Part shown: positions 1 to 7,782 of the stretch, piece after piece | How the letters are laid out: the number at the start of each line of letters is the position of its first letter | Position numbering within the stretch: position 1 is the first letter of the stretch | Source of the DNA: Planctomycetota bacterium | GTDB lineage: Bacteria; Planctomycetota; Planctomycetia; Pirellulales; PNKZ01 | DNA length: 33,546 nucleotides | Direction of reading: 5' to 3' | Assembly: GCA_017303535.1 (NCBI GenBank) | Contig: JAFLCO010000023.1 | Location: 1-33,546 of the forward strand | The notes under the pieces: model-generated | Databases searched by the model: none | Told to the model about the DNA's origin: nothing | What the model saw: only the letters and a program-made list of their open reading frames with translations | Translations under genes and position numbers: made by a program

Positions 1-1730
1 CCGTGGTAGCCGTTGTCGACGTACAGATATTTCTTCACGGCCGCGAGCTTGGCTTGGTCGCCGGCGTCGGCGGGGAGCTTGCGACGGATTTCGTCGGCCA
101 TCCGCCCGACTTCCTCGTGATAGGCGTCGACGTCGATTTCGTCGTTATCGAGCCGAGCGATGAGCAATGCCGCCCGCAGGAGGTCGACCTTCTGATCATC
201 GACGGACAACGTTTTCGCGAGTTGGTTGACCGTGCTGCGGCGGTGCAGTTTCGCCGCGATCTCGCGAAGTTGCTCCGCCTCGCGCTCCAGAGCCTTGGCC
301 CGATCACGAAGCAAGTCGACGCCTGCGACCGCTTCTTTCGTCAGCGGCTGCGGCAGGTCGATCGCCGTGCCGCGCTGCGGAAGTTCGGCACGCAGCGCGT
401 TGAACGCGGCGAGCAACTCCGCCGACGGTTCCAACTCGGGCAGCGACTCACCTACGGCGAATTGCTTGAACTCGGCCGTGGTCTGGCGGAATTTGACGAG
501 GCCCGCTCGGTTGCCGGCCGGTTCATCAACGGCATGTTCGAAGACGAGTTTGCCGTTGACGTAGCAGCGGGCCTTGCCGGCTTCGACCTCGACCTTGAGC
601 CGATTCCAGTCGCCGGGCAAATAGGCATCGCTTGGGCGTTCGTCGAGCACATGCCAACTGTAAACGTCGGGCCCATCGAAGCGGACGAATCGCAATCGAC
701 CGCCGCTGGGGTAGAAGCCGTAGTGTCGCTCGTCCCCGTCGCCGAGAAACGCCAAGCCGGCGGCTCCCGACTCGTCGTCGAGCTTCACGGCTGCGGCCAG
801 TTCGAATTTCTCAGGCGTTTCGTCTTTTGCAAAGCAGATCGAGCGGCTGCCGATGCCGGCGCCGCTGCCGGAAACTTGAATACGGCCGGCCCGTTGTCGC
901 CATTGAGCGCCGCCGCGGACGTCCCAGCGTCGGGGATCGAGGGTCCCGATGGTGAGCCAGCGCTCCATCGCGACCGTGTTCGGCTTTTCCAAAAGCGCTT
1001 GCAGCGCTTCGACGTTGACGGCAAAGCCGAGATTTTCGGTGACGGCCGACTTCATCGTGACCACGCCCAGCACATGGCCAGCACGATCAAGCACCGGTCC
1101 GCCGCTGTTGCCCGGCTCGATCGGCACGGCGAGTTGCACCATCGGCATACCGTCGATGATCCGGCTCCCCGACACGACCCCTTTCACCACGCTATGCGTG
1201 AGCCCCTGCGGATTGCCCAGCACGACGATGTCTTGCCCCGTCGTGATCGTCTCCGGCTTGGCGAGCGGCAGCGGCTTCAGATCTTTCGCTTCGACGCGAA
1301 CCACGGCTAAATCGACATGCCGATCCGAAGCATGCACGGCGACCGGCGACAGCTTGCGGCCGTCGGAAGTTTCGACGTGAAACGCACGGCCTTCGCCGAT
1401 GACGTGCAGGTTTGTCGCGATGAGTCCGTCGTCGGAGATCACAAAGCCGGTGCCGAGACCGTTTTCGCGGCCGTCGCGTCCCGCGCCGCGGATAATGACG
1501 ACGGACGCCAAGGTCCGCTTGACGAGGGCTTCGACGGATTCCGGATCGGTCGTCGCAGCTCGCTTTGCTTTCGCGGTCGATTGCGAATCGGTTTTCTTTA
1601 CAGGGGGCGATTCGGCCTTCGTTGCTCGCTCGGCGGCGGCAGTGAAAGCGGTCGGCGAGCCGATGAAAACCAGCCCCGCGATTAAATTTAGTACCGCGCC
1701 AAATCGAGCCCGTCGACCAACTTGCGACAT
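1..1730 (-). CDS. Trypsin-like (S1C) serine protease fused to a lectin-like domain and a SirB1-like transglutaminase-core region (C-terminus cut off)
   Basis: The reading frame starts at the ATG at 1730 and is still open at base 1, so only about 576 N-terminal residues are visible. Residues 8-33 form a hydrophobic signal segment. Residues 65-250 are an HtrA/DegP-like trypsin fold with His109 (NLHVIGEG), Asp140 (DRHVDLAVV) and Ser209 in GNSGGP. No PDZ domain follows. Residues about 255-425 look like a concanavalin/3-keto-disaccharide-hydrolase-type sandwich (GLAFLGDGDE, GDWNRLKVEVEAG, CYVNGKLVFEH). A coiled, charged stretch (about 470-500) leads to residues about 515-576, which resemble the N-terminus of SirB1 (Transglut_core2): ALLIARLDNDEIDVDAY, then AAVKKYLYVDNGYHG. 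The protein is probably exported. The protease assignment is firm, the lectin-like domain likely, and the SirB1 part rests on pattern recognition. It is divergent from the dehydrogenase at 1879. Confidence 0.85.
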   Translation of the reverse strand, partial: MSQVGRRARFGAVLNLIAGLVFIGSPTAFTAAAERATKAESPPVKKTDSQSTAKAKRAATTDPESVEALVKRTLASVVIIRGAGRDGRENGLGTGFVISDDGLIATNLHVIGEGRAFHVETSDGRKLSPVAVHASDRHVDLAVVRVEAKDLKPLPLAKPETITTGQDIVVLGNPQGLTHSVVKGVVSGSRIIDGMPMVQLAVPIEPGNSGGPVLDRAGHVLGVVTMKSAVTENLGFAVNVEALQALLEKPNTVAMERWLTIGTLDPRRWDVRGGAQWRQRAGRIQVSGSGAGIGSRSICFAKDETPEKFELAAAVKLDDESGAAGLAFLGDGDERHYGFYPSGGRLRFVRFDGPDVYSWHVLDERPSDAYLPGDWNRLKVEVEAGKARCYVNGKLVFEHAVDEPAGNRAGLVKFRQTTAEFKQFAVGESLPELEPSAELLAAFNALRAELPQRGTAIDLPQPLTKEAVAGVDLLRDRAKALEREAEQLREIAAKLHRRSTVNQLAKTLSVDDQKVDLLRAALLIARLDNDEIDVDAYHEEVGRMADEIRRKLPADAGDQAKLAAVKKYLYVDNGYH

Positions 1731-1795
1731 GCTAGAATCTCCGTCGCGCCGCGGGAGTTGCGACGGGCATCGTGCAAGCCGTCGGCTCCCATGAC

Positions 1796-1825
1796 CTAGC
1801 TTAACCGACCGCTAGCTTAACCGAC
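1796..1825. repeat. 14-bp direct repeat in a divergent intergenic region
   Basis: CTAGCTTAACCGAC occurs at 1796-1809 and again, identically, at 1812-1825 with two bases between. It lies between the divergent protease gene (start 1730) and dehydrogenase gene (start 1879). It could be a duplicated operator or a simple slippage duplication; the sequence does not decide. Confidence 0.7.
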
Positions 1826-1878
1826 TGCGCTTCGGCGAGAAACGTGAAAGCGCGGGCCTTGCGAGGATCGACGATTAC

Positions 1879-2790
1879 ATGCAGCGTGTTGGATTTATCG
1901 GCCTCGGCACGATGGGCCGGCCGATGGCGAAGAACATTCTGAAAGCCGGATTTCCGCTCGTGGTTTATGCGCGGCGTGATGACGTAGCCTGCGAGTTTAC
2001 GGAAGCTGGGGCTCTGCGTGTCGCGACGCCTGCGGATCTCGCGCGCCAGTGCGATCTGGTCGTTTCCATCGTCACGGCCGATGCGCAGGTTCGCGAAATC
2101 GTCGACGGACCCAACGGACTCGCGGCGGGCTTGAGCGCGGGCAAGCTGTGGGCCGACATGAGCACCATCGGGCCTGCGACCGTGCGCGAAGTCGGCGAGA
2201 GGATTGGCGCGACCGGTGCACGAATGATCGACGCTCCGGTTTCCGGTGGGCCGTGGGGAGCTGAGGCCGGCACGCTAGCGATTATGTGCGGCGGAGCGAC
2301 CGGTGATTACCAGCGCGCTCTGCCGGTGCTCCAGGCGATGGGCAAGCACCTGTTTCATTGCGGGCCGCTCGGTTGCGGACAGGTCGTCAAGCTCGTGAAC
2401 CAAATGATCGGCGGCGGCATCATGACGCTGATCGCCGAAGGTTTGACGCTGGCCGCCAAGGCCGGGGCCGATCCGGCGCAGATGGTCGATGTGCTGTCGG
2501 TCTCTAGCGCCAATTCCTCCTTGCTTGAGGCACGGGGCAAGAAGTTCATCCTGGCCGATCAATTCGCACCGGGGTTTATGCTGGAATTGATGCGGAAGGA
2601 CATGGCCCTGGCCGTGGCGCTCGCCCAAGAATGGAAGGTCCCGACGCCCGTCGCCGCCGGAGCTTTGCAACAATACACCTCTGCGATGAACCAGGGCTTC
2701 GATAAGGTCGACTTTTCCGCTGTCACAAAGCTCTACGAACTCGCGGCCGGCGTGAAAATCGCCGCTGCGAAAGGACCGGCCCAACGATGA
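1879..2790 (+). CDS. Beta-hydroxyacid dehydrogenase (3-hydroxyisobutyrate dehydrogenase family)
   Basis: This 303-residue protein has the family's usual length. The N-terminal Rossmann motif is GLGTMG at residues 8-13. The substrate-binding signature DAPVSGG is at 118-124, and the catalytic lysine is Lys171 in [10 protein letters not shown]. Such enzymes oxidise or reduce beta-hydroxyacids (3-hydroxyisobutyrate, tartronate semialdehyde, glyoxylate, succinate semialdehyde) with NAD(P)H in the cytoplasm. The exact substrate cannot be read from sequence. GAGGA at 1863-1867 is a possible ribosome site. Its stop overlaps the kbl start (ATGA at 2787-2790), so it is translationally coupled to threonine degradation and may handle an aldehyde or hydroxyacid linked to that pathway. 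Confidence 0.93.
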   Translation: MQRVGFIGLGTMGRPMAKNILKAGFPLVVYARRDDVACEFTEAGALRVATPADLARQCDLVVSIVTADAQVREIVDGPNGLAAGLSAGKLWADMSTIGPATVREVGERIGATGARMIDAPVSGGPWGAEAGTLAIMCGGATGDYQRALPVLQAMGKHLFHCGPLGCGQVVKLVNQMIGGGIMTLIAEGLTLAAKAGADPAQMVDVLSVSSANSSLLEARGKKFILADQFAPGFMLELMRKDMALAVALAQEWKVPTPVAAGALQQYTSAMNQGFDKVDFSAVTKLYELAAGVKIAAAKGPAQR

Positions 2791-3977
2791 ATGCTCGCTT
2801 CACCGAACACCTGCGCGGCGAACTTGACAAGGTCCGCGAGGCCGGGCTCTACAAAGCCGAGCGCGTGATCACGACCACGCAGAACGCCTGGATCGAAACC
2901 ACGCAAACGCGCCGGGTCGTGAATCTTTGTGCGAATAACTACCTGGGCCTGGCCGATCATCCGGCGATCGTCGCGGCGGCCCATGCGGCGCTCGACCGCT
3001 ACGGTTACGGCATGGCCAGCGTGCGGTTCATTTGCGGCACGCAAACGGTTCACAAGGAACTCGAGGCGAAGATCTCGCAGTTTCTCGGCACCGACGACAC
3101 GATCCTTTACTCTTCGTGCTTCGATGCCAACGGCGGGCTTTTCGAAACTTTGCTCGGCGCGGAAGACGCCGTGATTAGCGATGCCCTTAATCACGCGAGC
3201 ATCATCGACGGTGTGCGGCTTTGCAAAGCGCAGCGGTTCCGCTACGCCAACAACGATATGTCCGATTTGGAGCGGCAACTTCAAGCGGCGGCCGGTTGTC
3301 GATTTCGGCTGATTGCGACCGACGGCGTCTTTTCGATGGACGGCGTGATCGCCGACCTTAAGTCGGTTTGCGACTTGGCGGAGAAATACGACGCGCTGGT
3401 CATGGTCGACGATTCGCACGCCGTCGGCTTCGTCGGTCCACGAGGGCGCGGAACGCCGGAACTTTGCGGCGTGACCGACCGCGTCGATATCATCACCGGC
3501 ACGCTCGGCAAAGCGCTCGGCGGAGCATCGGGCGGCTATACCTCCGGTCGAAAAGAAATCGTCGACTGGCTCCGTCAGCGGTCGCGACCCTATCTGTTTT
3601 CGAACACGTTGGCGCCGCCGATCGCCGGGGCGTCGCTGGCCGTGCTCGATCTCTTGGCCGACGGCGACGCGCTGCGCAAGCAACTCTTCGACAACATGCA
3701 ATTCTTCCGTGACGCGATGACCAAGCTCGGCTTCACGTTGCTCGGCGCAGGGCACGCCATCATTCCTGTTTTGCTCGGCGACGCCAAACTCGCCGGCGAA
3801 ATGGCTGCGGCGATGCTCGCGGAGGGCGTGTACGTCGTCGGTTTTTCGTTTCCCGTGGTGCCGCAAGGCCAAGCGCGCATTCGCACGCAAATGTCGGCCG
3901 CGCACTCGCGCGACGATCTGGAGTTTGCCGTCGCGGCGTTTGCAAAAGTTGGACGGGCGCTCGGGATCGTCAAATAA
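2787..3977 (+). CDS. kbl: Glycine C-acetyltransferase (2-amino-3-ketobutyrate CoA ligase)
   Basis: This 396-residue, PLP-dependent alpha-oxoamine synthase cleaves 2-amino-3-ketobutyrate with CoA into glycine and acetyl-CoA, the second step of threonine catabolism. The PLP lysine is Lys242 in [10 protein letters not shown]. Asp208 and His211 (VDDSHAVGF) contact the cofactor, and His136 (NHASII) stacks on the ring. The length matches E. coli Kbl (398 residues) and identity looks high throughout. The ATG overlaps the preceding gene's stop. tdh, the partner that makes the unstable substrate, follows 38 bases later, so the two probably act as a unit and channel the intermediate. Confidence 0.97.
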   Translation: MNARFTEHLRGELDKVREAGLYKAERVITTTQNAWIETTQTRRVVNLCANNYLGLADHPAIVAAAHAALDRYGYGMASVRFICGTQTVHKELEAKISQFLGTDDTILYSSCFDANGGLFETLLGAEDAVISDALNHASIIDGVRLCKAQRFRYANNDMSDLERQLQAAAGCRFRLIATDGVFSMDGVIADLKSVCDLAEKYDALVMVDDSHAVGFVGPRGRGTPELCGVTDRVDIITGTLGKALGGASGGYTSGRKEIVDWLRQRSRPYLFSNTLAPPIAGASLAVLDLLADGDALRKQLFDNMQFFRDAMTKLGFTLLGAGHAIIPVLLGDAKLAGEMAAAMLAEGVYVVGFSFPVVPQGQARIRTQMSAAHSRDDLEFAVAAFAKVGRALGIVK

Positions 3978-4015
3978 TCAAGGTTGTTCATTAGAGTATG
4001 CGGAAGGATTCTCGT

Positions 4016-5050
4016 ATGGCCCGCACCATGAAGGCGCTCGTCAAAGCGAAGCGCGAGCCCGGCTTGTGGATGGAGCAAGTGCCGATTCCGACCATCGGCT
4101 CGCACGATATTTTGATCCGTATCAAGAAGACGGCGATCTGCGGGACCGACGTTCACATCTACAACTGGGACGAGTGGTCGCAGAAGACGGTGCCCGTGCC
4201 GATGGTGACGGGCCATGAATACGTCGGCGTCGTCGAAGAAGTCGGCGCGGAAGTCACCGATTACCAGCCCGGTGATCGTGTGACAGGCGAGGGGCATATC
4301 ACGTGCGGCCACTGTCGCAACTGCCGTGCAGGCCGCAGGCACCTGTGTCGCAAGACGCTCGGGGTCGGCGTGAATCGGCCGGGTTGCTTCGGCGAGTTCT
4401 TGTCGTTGCCGGCCGGAAACGCCTTCAAACTGCCGAACGTTATCTCCGACGACCTTGCGTCGATTTTTGATCCGTTCGGAAACGCCGTCCACACGGCCTT
4501 GTCGTTCGACCTCATCGGCGAAGACGTGCTCATCACGGGCGCCGGCCCTATCGGCATCATGGCCGCGGCTGTGGCTAGGCACTGCGGAGCCCGATATGTC
4601 GTGGTCACCGACGTCAACGACTATCGCTTGGCCCTGGCGGCCAAGATAGGCGCGACTTACGTTTTGAATCCGAAACGCGAGAGCCTCGCCGATTGCATGA
4701 AGCACCTCGGAATGACGGAAGGTTTCGACGTAGGATTGGAAATGTCGGGCAACGCCGCGGCGTTTCAAGGGATGCTGGAAGGAATGAACCACGGCGGGCG
4801 GATCGCCATCCTCGGTATCTTCCCAACGGCCGTGTCCGTCGACTTCAGCCAGATCATCTTCAAAGGCCTGCACCTCAAGGGGATCTACGGCCGTGAGATG
4901 TTCGAGACCTGGTACAAGATGACCAGCATGTTGCAAAGCGGCCTCGATATCTCCCGCGTGATTACGCACCGCTTCCGGATCGACGACTTCCAGCAGGCGT
5001 TCGAAACGATGAAGTCGGGCATGTCCGGCAAGGTGATTTTGGAGTGGTGA
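4016..5050 (+). CDS. tdh: L-threonine 3-dehydrogenase
   Basis: This zinc-dependent medium-chain dehydrogenase oxidises L-threonine to 2-amino-3-ketobutyrate with NAD+. With the start at 4016 it has 344 residues (E. coli Tdh has 341). The catalytic zinc ligands are Cys42 ([16 protein letters not shown]), His67 and Glu68 (GHEYVG). The structural zinc cysteines are 97, 100, 103 and 111 (CGHCRNC...C). The nucleotide-binding loop is GAGPIG at 175-180. An ATG at 3998 is also in frame, but GGAAGGA at 4002-4008 is well placed for the ATG at 4016 and lies inside the longer version. It is last in the kbl operon. Confidence 0.97.
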   Translation: MARTMKALVKAKREPGLWMEQVPIPTIGSHDILIRIKKTAICGTDVHIYNWDEWSQKTVPVPMVTGHEYVGVVEEVGAEVTDYQPGDRVTGEGHITCGHCRNCRAGRRHLCRKTLGVGVNRPGCFGEFLSLPAGNAFKLPNVISDDLASIFDPFGNAVHTALSFDLIGEDVLITGAGPIGIMAAAVARHCGARYVVVTDVNDYRLALAAKIGATYVLNPKRESLADCMKHLGMTEGFDVGLEMSGNAAAFQGMLEGMNHGGRIAILGIFPTAVSVDFSQIIFKGLHLKGIYGREMFETWYKMTSMLQSGLDISRVITHRFRIDDFQQAFETMKSGMSGKVILEW

Positions 5051-5194
5051 GCGGGATATAGAGGCTAGTGCCGGAAGACGTACAAAACACCGATTTTTTT
5101 GGGTCTCTAACCTCGTAATTCCTGCTTCTGCCGTCCTCCGGCGCACGTTTCGGGTTCGCGCAGCCGCTATCCACAAGTTTTTTCGCAGCATTTC

Positions 5195-5223
5195 TTGACT
5201 TAAGGACTGAACCGGGGTTTAAT
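5195..5223 (+). promoter_or_regulatory. Probable sigma-70-type promoter for the BFD-like ferredoxin gene
   Basis: TTGACT at 5195-5200 (5 of 6 matches to TTGACA) is followed, after 17 bp, by TTTAAT at 5218-5223 (5 of 6 to TATAAT). Transcription would begin near 5230, about 70 bases before the ATG at 5300 and right at the palindrome at 5235-5249. This is a consensus match only. Confidence 0.55.
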
Positions 5224-5234
5224 TACTATCGGAT

Positions 5235-5249
5235 TGAGACTCAGTCTCA
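5235..5249. promoter_or_regulatory. Perfect 7-1-7 palindrome resembling a Fur box
   Basis: TGAGACT-C-AGTCTCA is a perfect inverted repeat with 7-base arms and one central base. The classic Fur core, TGATAATNATTATCA, has the same geometry and shares TGA-A-T...A-T-TCA; the differing positions are G for T and C for A in each arm. It lies immediately downstream of the predicted -10 box and upstream of an iron-release ferredoxin gene, with bacterioferritin as next neighbour. Binding by a Fur-family repressor is inferred from geometry and context. Confidence 0.55.
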
Positions 5250-5299
5250 CAACCAGCCCGCCGTCACGCCCCGCCCCTTTCGCTCGTCGCTCGCCCAAA

Positions 5300-5716
5300 A
5301 TGGTTGTCTTCTACGACCTTGAGCAGCACCGCTTTCACACCGAACTGAGCACGACCTTCGTCGTGCCGCAGGCCGACGGTGTTGACGACTCTACCGATCC
5401 CGTGATTTGCCGCTGTCTGCAAGTCCGGCAATCGTCGGTCGTGCGGGCCGTGGAAGATGGTGCCCGCTCACTCTGCCAGATTGCCTGCACGACGGGGGCC
5501 GGGAGCGGCTGCACGGCTTGCCATCGCAAGCTCCGCTCGTTCTTCGCCGCCAAGCGTCGGGCCGAAGAGCCGGTCGTTCCGGCTTTGGCCCCGGCCTTGC
5601 AAGAGGCCCTCGACCACGGCGAACTGAATGTCGAAGGCTCTTTCTGCGGCGAATCGGCCTGCTTGAGCGGCGGCTGCCAAGTGCTCGGCAATCAGCAGAC
5701 GCCGCACGCCCGGTAG
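5300..5716 (+). CDS. Bacterioferritin-associated ferredoxin-like [2Fe-2S] protein with a Cys-rich tail
   Basis: With the ATG at 5300 the protein has 138 residues. A BFD-type [2Fe-2S] domain spans residues about 34-82, with ligands Cys37 and Cys39 (ICRCLQV) and Cys71 and Cys74 (GSGCTACHRK), the pattern of Bfd, NirB and NasB. Bfd proteins pass electrons to bacterioferritin haem to release stored iron. E. coli Bfd is 64 residues; this one has a 33-residue N-terminal extension and a 60-residue tail with Cys116, Cys121 and Cys126. The in-frame TTG at 5234 would begin beside the palindrome and is unlikely. The convergent bacterioferritin gene at 5795 supports the role. Confidence 0.85.
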   Translation: MVVFYDLEQHRFHTELSTTFVVPQADGVDDSTDPVICRCLQVRQSSVVRAVEDGARSLCQIACTTGAGSGCTACHRKLRSFFAAKRRAEEPVVPALAPALQEALDHGELNVEGSFCGESACLSGGCQVLGNQQTPHAR

Positions 5717-5730
5717 TTACGCAAGGGGCA

Positions 5731-5757
5731 TTGGTGGTCGAGCCACCGGTGGCACCC
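5731..5757. repeat. Single-arm copy of the GGTGG...CCACC dispersed repeat
   Basis: The 27 bases from 5731 match the right arm of the inverted repeat at 21972-22046 (bases 22020-22046) at all but three positions. The unit contains GGTGG-TCGAG-CCACC and the perfect palindrome GCCACCGGTGGC. It sits between the convergent ferredoxin and bacterioferritin genes. Confidence 0.7.
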
Positions 5758-5769
5758 GAGCTTTTTTTT
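5733..5769 (+). terminator. Probable intrinsic terminator of the ferredoxin gene
   Basis: The GCCACCGGTGGC palindrome and GGTGG/CCACC stem of the repeat copy are followed shortly by eight T residues (5762-5769) on the plus strand, 17-53 bases past the ferredoxin stop. The repeat may have been co-opted as a terminator. Confidence 0.5.
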
Positions 5770-5794
5770 CTAACGCGAACCGAAGCCGCGTCGC

Positions 5795-6280
5795 TTAGTG
5801 TCCTTCTCCGTGGTCGCCCATCTGCGATTGCAGGTAGTTGGCCAAGCCGACTTCGTTGATCAGGTTCAGTTGGGTTTCCAGCCAATCAACGTGCTCTTCG
5901 CTCTCGACCAGGATCTTCTCCATCAGATCGCGGCTGCCGCCGTCCTTGAGTTGAATGGCCAGAGCCACCGCATCGTTGTAGGCCTTCACGCCGGATGATT
6001 CGAGCTGCAGGTCGAATTCGAACTGCTCTTTCACGTCGTTGCCGGCCCGAATTACGCCGTAGCGGGCAATTTCCGGAACGCCGTCGAGGAACAGGATACG
6101 GTCCATGAGCATGTCGGCGTGCTTCATTTCGCCGATCGACTCGTGGTAGTGCTTTTGACCAAGCTTATTGAAGCCCCAGTTCTTGCACATCTTGGCTTGG
6201 ATGAAGTACTGGTTGATCGCCGTGAGTTCGATCGTGAGGGCGGCGTTCAGGGCGTCGATAATCTGCTGGTTGCCTTTCAT
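5795..6280 (-). CDS. bfr: Bacterioferritin
   Basis: This 161-residue four-helix ferritin (E. coli Bfr 158) forms a 24-mer that oxidises Fe(II) and stores iron as mineral. Expected ferroxidase ligands are present at Glu18, Glu51, His54, Glu94 and His130. Met52, the axial haem ligand that distinguishes Bfr from other ferritins, is present (GEMKHAD). The position normally held by Glu127 is Ser: residues 123-130 read ILVESEEH, where E. coli has ILRDEEGH. Without gaps the sixth ligand is missing, though Glu126 and Glu128 flank it. A strong ribosome site (GGGAGAAG) precedes the ATG at 6280. The gene converges on the BFD-like gene, its likely iron-release partner. Confidence 0.96.
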   Translation of the reverse strand: MKGNQQIIDALNAALTIELTAINQYFIQAKMCKNWGFNKLGQKHYHESIGEMKHADMLMDRILFLDGVPEIARYGVIRAGNDVKEQFEFDLQLESSGVKAYNDAVALAIQLKDGGSRDLMEKILVESEEHVDWLETQLNLINEVGLANYLQSQMGDHGEGH

Positions 6281-6683
6281 GGCACTTCTCCCAAGGTGTG
6301 CAAAGCCGCGGGCGGCGCGGCGTGAAATGTTTCCATCGGCGTAGACCGGTCGAATTCTAAAGGTCCCGCGCGCAAGTCGTCTAGAGCGCGGAGGTTAGGC
6401 GTACGAAGGCCGCCGCCCCGTTGATACGACGTTGCAACTGTCAGGGCCGCTGTTGTCTCAACGCCCCAACGACAATTCGGCGACCGTCCGTCGTTTCCGT
6501 AGAGACTGAGACGGGCGTTCAGCTTTCTAACGCAAAGCGGCGCAAAAACGGGACCTCCGAGATTTTTCGGAATTCTTCGCAATTTTTCGACGGTGCGGTC
6601 GCGGGCCGCAAATGGCCTTCTGCTTGGAGTGGCGTAAAATTGGGGAGTGATAGCTTCTAGTCCCGCCTCCCGTCGTGTTGCCA
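6281..6683. other. 403-bp divergent intergenic region, no gene supported
   Basis: This lies between the bfr start and the zinc-ribbon gene start and should hold both promoters. On the minus strand TAGAAT (6359 down to 6354) could be the bfr -10 box, but no good -35 box accompanies it. On the plus strand TAAAAT at 6635-6640 is a possible -10 box for the next gene, again without a clear -35. GAGACTGAG at 6502-6510 resembles half of the palindrome at 5235 but lacks the second half. Open frames here have no domain or codon support. Confidence 0.6.
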
Positions 6684-7772
6684 ATGCGTAAGCTCACCTG
6701 CCCCCGCTGTCGGCAAGCCTGGGAAGTGGAAGCGGTGCACGCGGGGATGAAGGCCGTCTGCCCTCATTGTCAGGCGACGATCACGATCGCGGCCCCGCCG
6801 GTAAAGTCGGCGACTCAGACGACGTCCTCACCGTCGATAGCCGTGCCGACGGTTCCTGGTCCTGCTCCGGTTGCCGCAAAACCGATGAGTGTCGAGCCGG
6901 CGTCCGTTGCGGTGAAATCGCCGGACGTTCCTCGCGTCGAAGGGCTTCCGCTGACGGTTTTGCCTAGCGCGGCCACGCCGCCTGTGGAAAGCTCGCCCTA
7001 CAGCCACGCGGCTCAAGCGGTTCCGTCAACAGGCGTGGCCCAATCGACATCTCCGGCCCATGCCGTTGAAGGGCCTCCGGCTGCGCGCAAGAAGTCGAAA
7101 GTTTCGCTCGCCGCCGCGGTCGGACTGCTGATTGTTGTCGGCGTCGCCGCTTTCGTCTGGCGTCCGTGGTTGCCAAACGACCGCGCTTCGACCGATCAGA
7201 CGGCCGCCGTTACGCCGCGGGACGACGACGCGCACCCGACACATACGATCACAATGCCCGATGCGCCACCAACTGTCGCCCTTCCCGAGGCGGGGCCTGC
7301 GCCGCAAGACGAAACTGTAATCGATGATGGCAATAACGCCGCCGCGGTGCCGTCGGAGCTTATGCCGCCGCAAGCGGAGCCGACCTCATCATCGCCGGAC
7401 ATCACGGCGCCGCGTCCGAGACCCTCGGCGGTACCGATCGTGACTGTCCCGCAACCCACGCCGCAGCCGAGAGCAACTGTCTCGACGCCTTCGCAAGCGA
7501 CCGCGGCATCGTCGCGCCTGGTTTACGACAAAGCGCCGATTCCCGCAGGCAGCGAAGGTGCGGAAGCCGTCAGCCCGCGAACGACCGTGCGTACCGGGCA
7601 GCGGCTGCACGCCGAGTTTCAAGGGAAGTGGTACGACGTGACGGTCGTCGAAGGCCTCGCGGACGGCAACGTTCGCGTTCGCTGGGAGACGTGGGGACGA
7701 GACATCGTTGGCAACGTCCCGCGCAACCGGCTGCGGATTCCCGGTTCGACGCCTTCCGCGCAAACGCCGTGA
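6684..7772 (+). CDS. Membrane protein with N-terminal zinc ribbon and C-terminal Tudor/SH3-like domain
   Basis: With the ATG at 6684 the protein has 362 residues. Residues 6-29 form a small zinc ribbon (CPRC...CPHC, Cys6, 9, 26, 29). A Pro/Ala/Val-rich linker leads to one membrane helix at about residues 137-157 (AAAVGLLIVVGVAAFVW), then a second Pro/Thr-rich region. Residues about 305-355 resemble a Tudor/agenet or SH3-like barrel (GKWYDVTVVEGL, VRVRWETWG). The topology suggests a zinc ribbon inside and the barrel outside. This architecture recurs in planctomycetes; its function is unknown to me. An in-frame GTG at 6675 adds only three residues. It converges on the kinase gene 10 bases downstream. 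Confidence 0.8.
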   Translation: MRKLTCPRCRQAWEVEAVHAGMKAVCPHCQATITIAAPPVKSATQTTSSPSIAVPTVPGPAPVAAKPMSVEPASVAVKSPDVPRVEGLPLTVLPSAATPPVESSPYSHAAQAVPSTGVAQSTSPAHAVEGPPAARKKSKVSLAAAVGLLIVVGVAAFVWRPWLPNDRASTDQTAAVTPRDDDAHPTHTITMPDAPPTVALPEAGPAPQDETVIDDGNNAAAVPSELMPPQAEPTSSSPDITAPRPRPSAVPIVTVPQPTPQPRATVSTPSQATAASSRLVYDKAPIPAGSEGAEAVSPRTTVRTGQRLHAEFQGKWYDVTVVEGLADGNVRVRWETWGRDIVGNVPRNRLRIPGSTPSAQTP

Positions 7773-7782
7773 CGGCGGCGGA

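Noticed and set aside
3..1310. Plus-strand open frame of 435 codons
   Set aside because: It is antisense to the protease gene, whose minus-strand frame carries the catalytic triad. Its translation shows no domain and reflects GC-rich third positions.
5070..5142. Terminator after tdh from a T7 run at 5094-5100
   Set aside because: No GC-rich stem directly precedes the T run. The inverted repeat nearby (5070-5080 with 5131-5142) has a mismatch and a loop of about 50 bases.
3590..5191. Minus-strand open frame of 533 codons opposite kbl and tdh
   Set aside because: Its composition is His/Arg/Asp-rich without motifs, and it lies over two unambiguous enzyme genes.
6502..6510. Second Fur-like site controlling bfr
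   Set aside because: Only one half-site (GAGACTGAG) is present and the second arm does not match; it is also about 220 bases from the bfr start.
6277..6684. Minus-strand frame of 135 codons upstream of bfr
   Set aside because: No recognisable domain, no ribosome site, and it fills the expected bfr promoter region.
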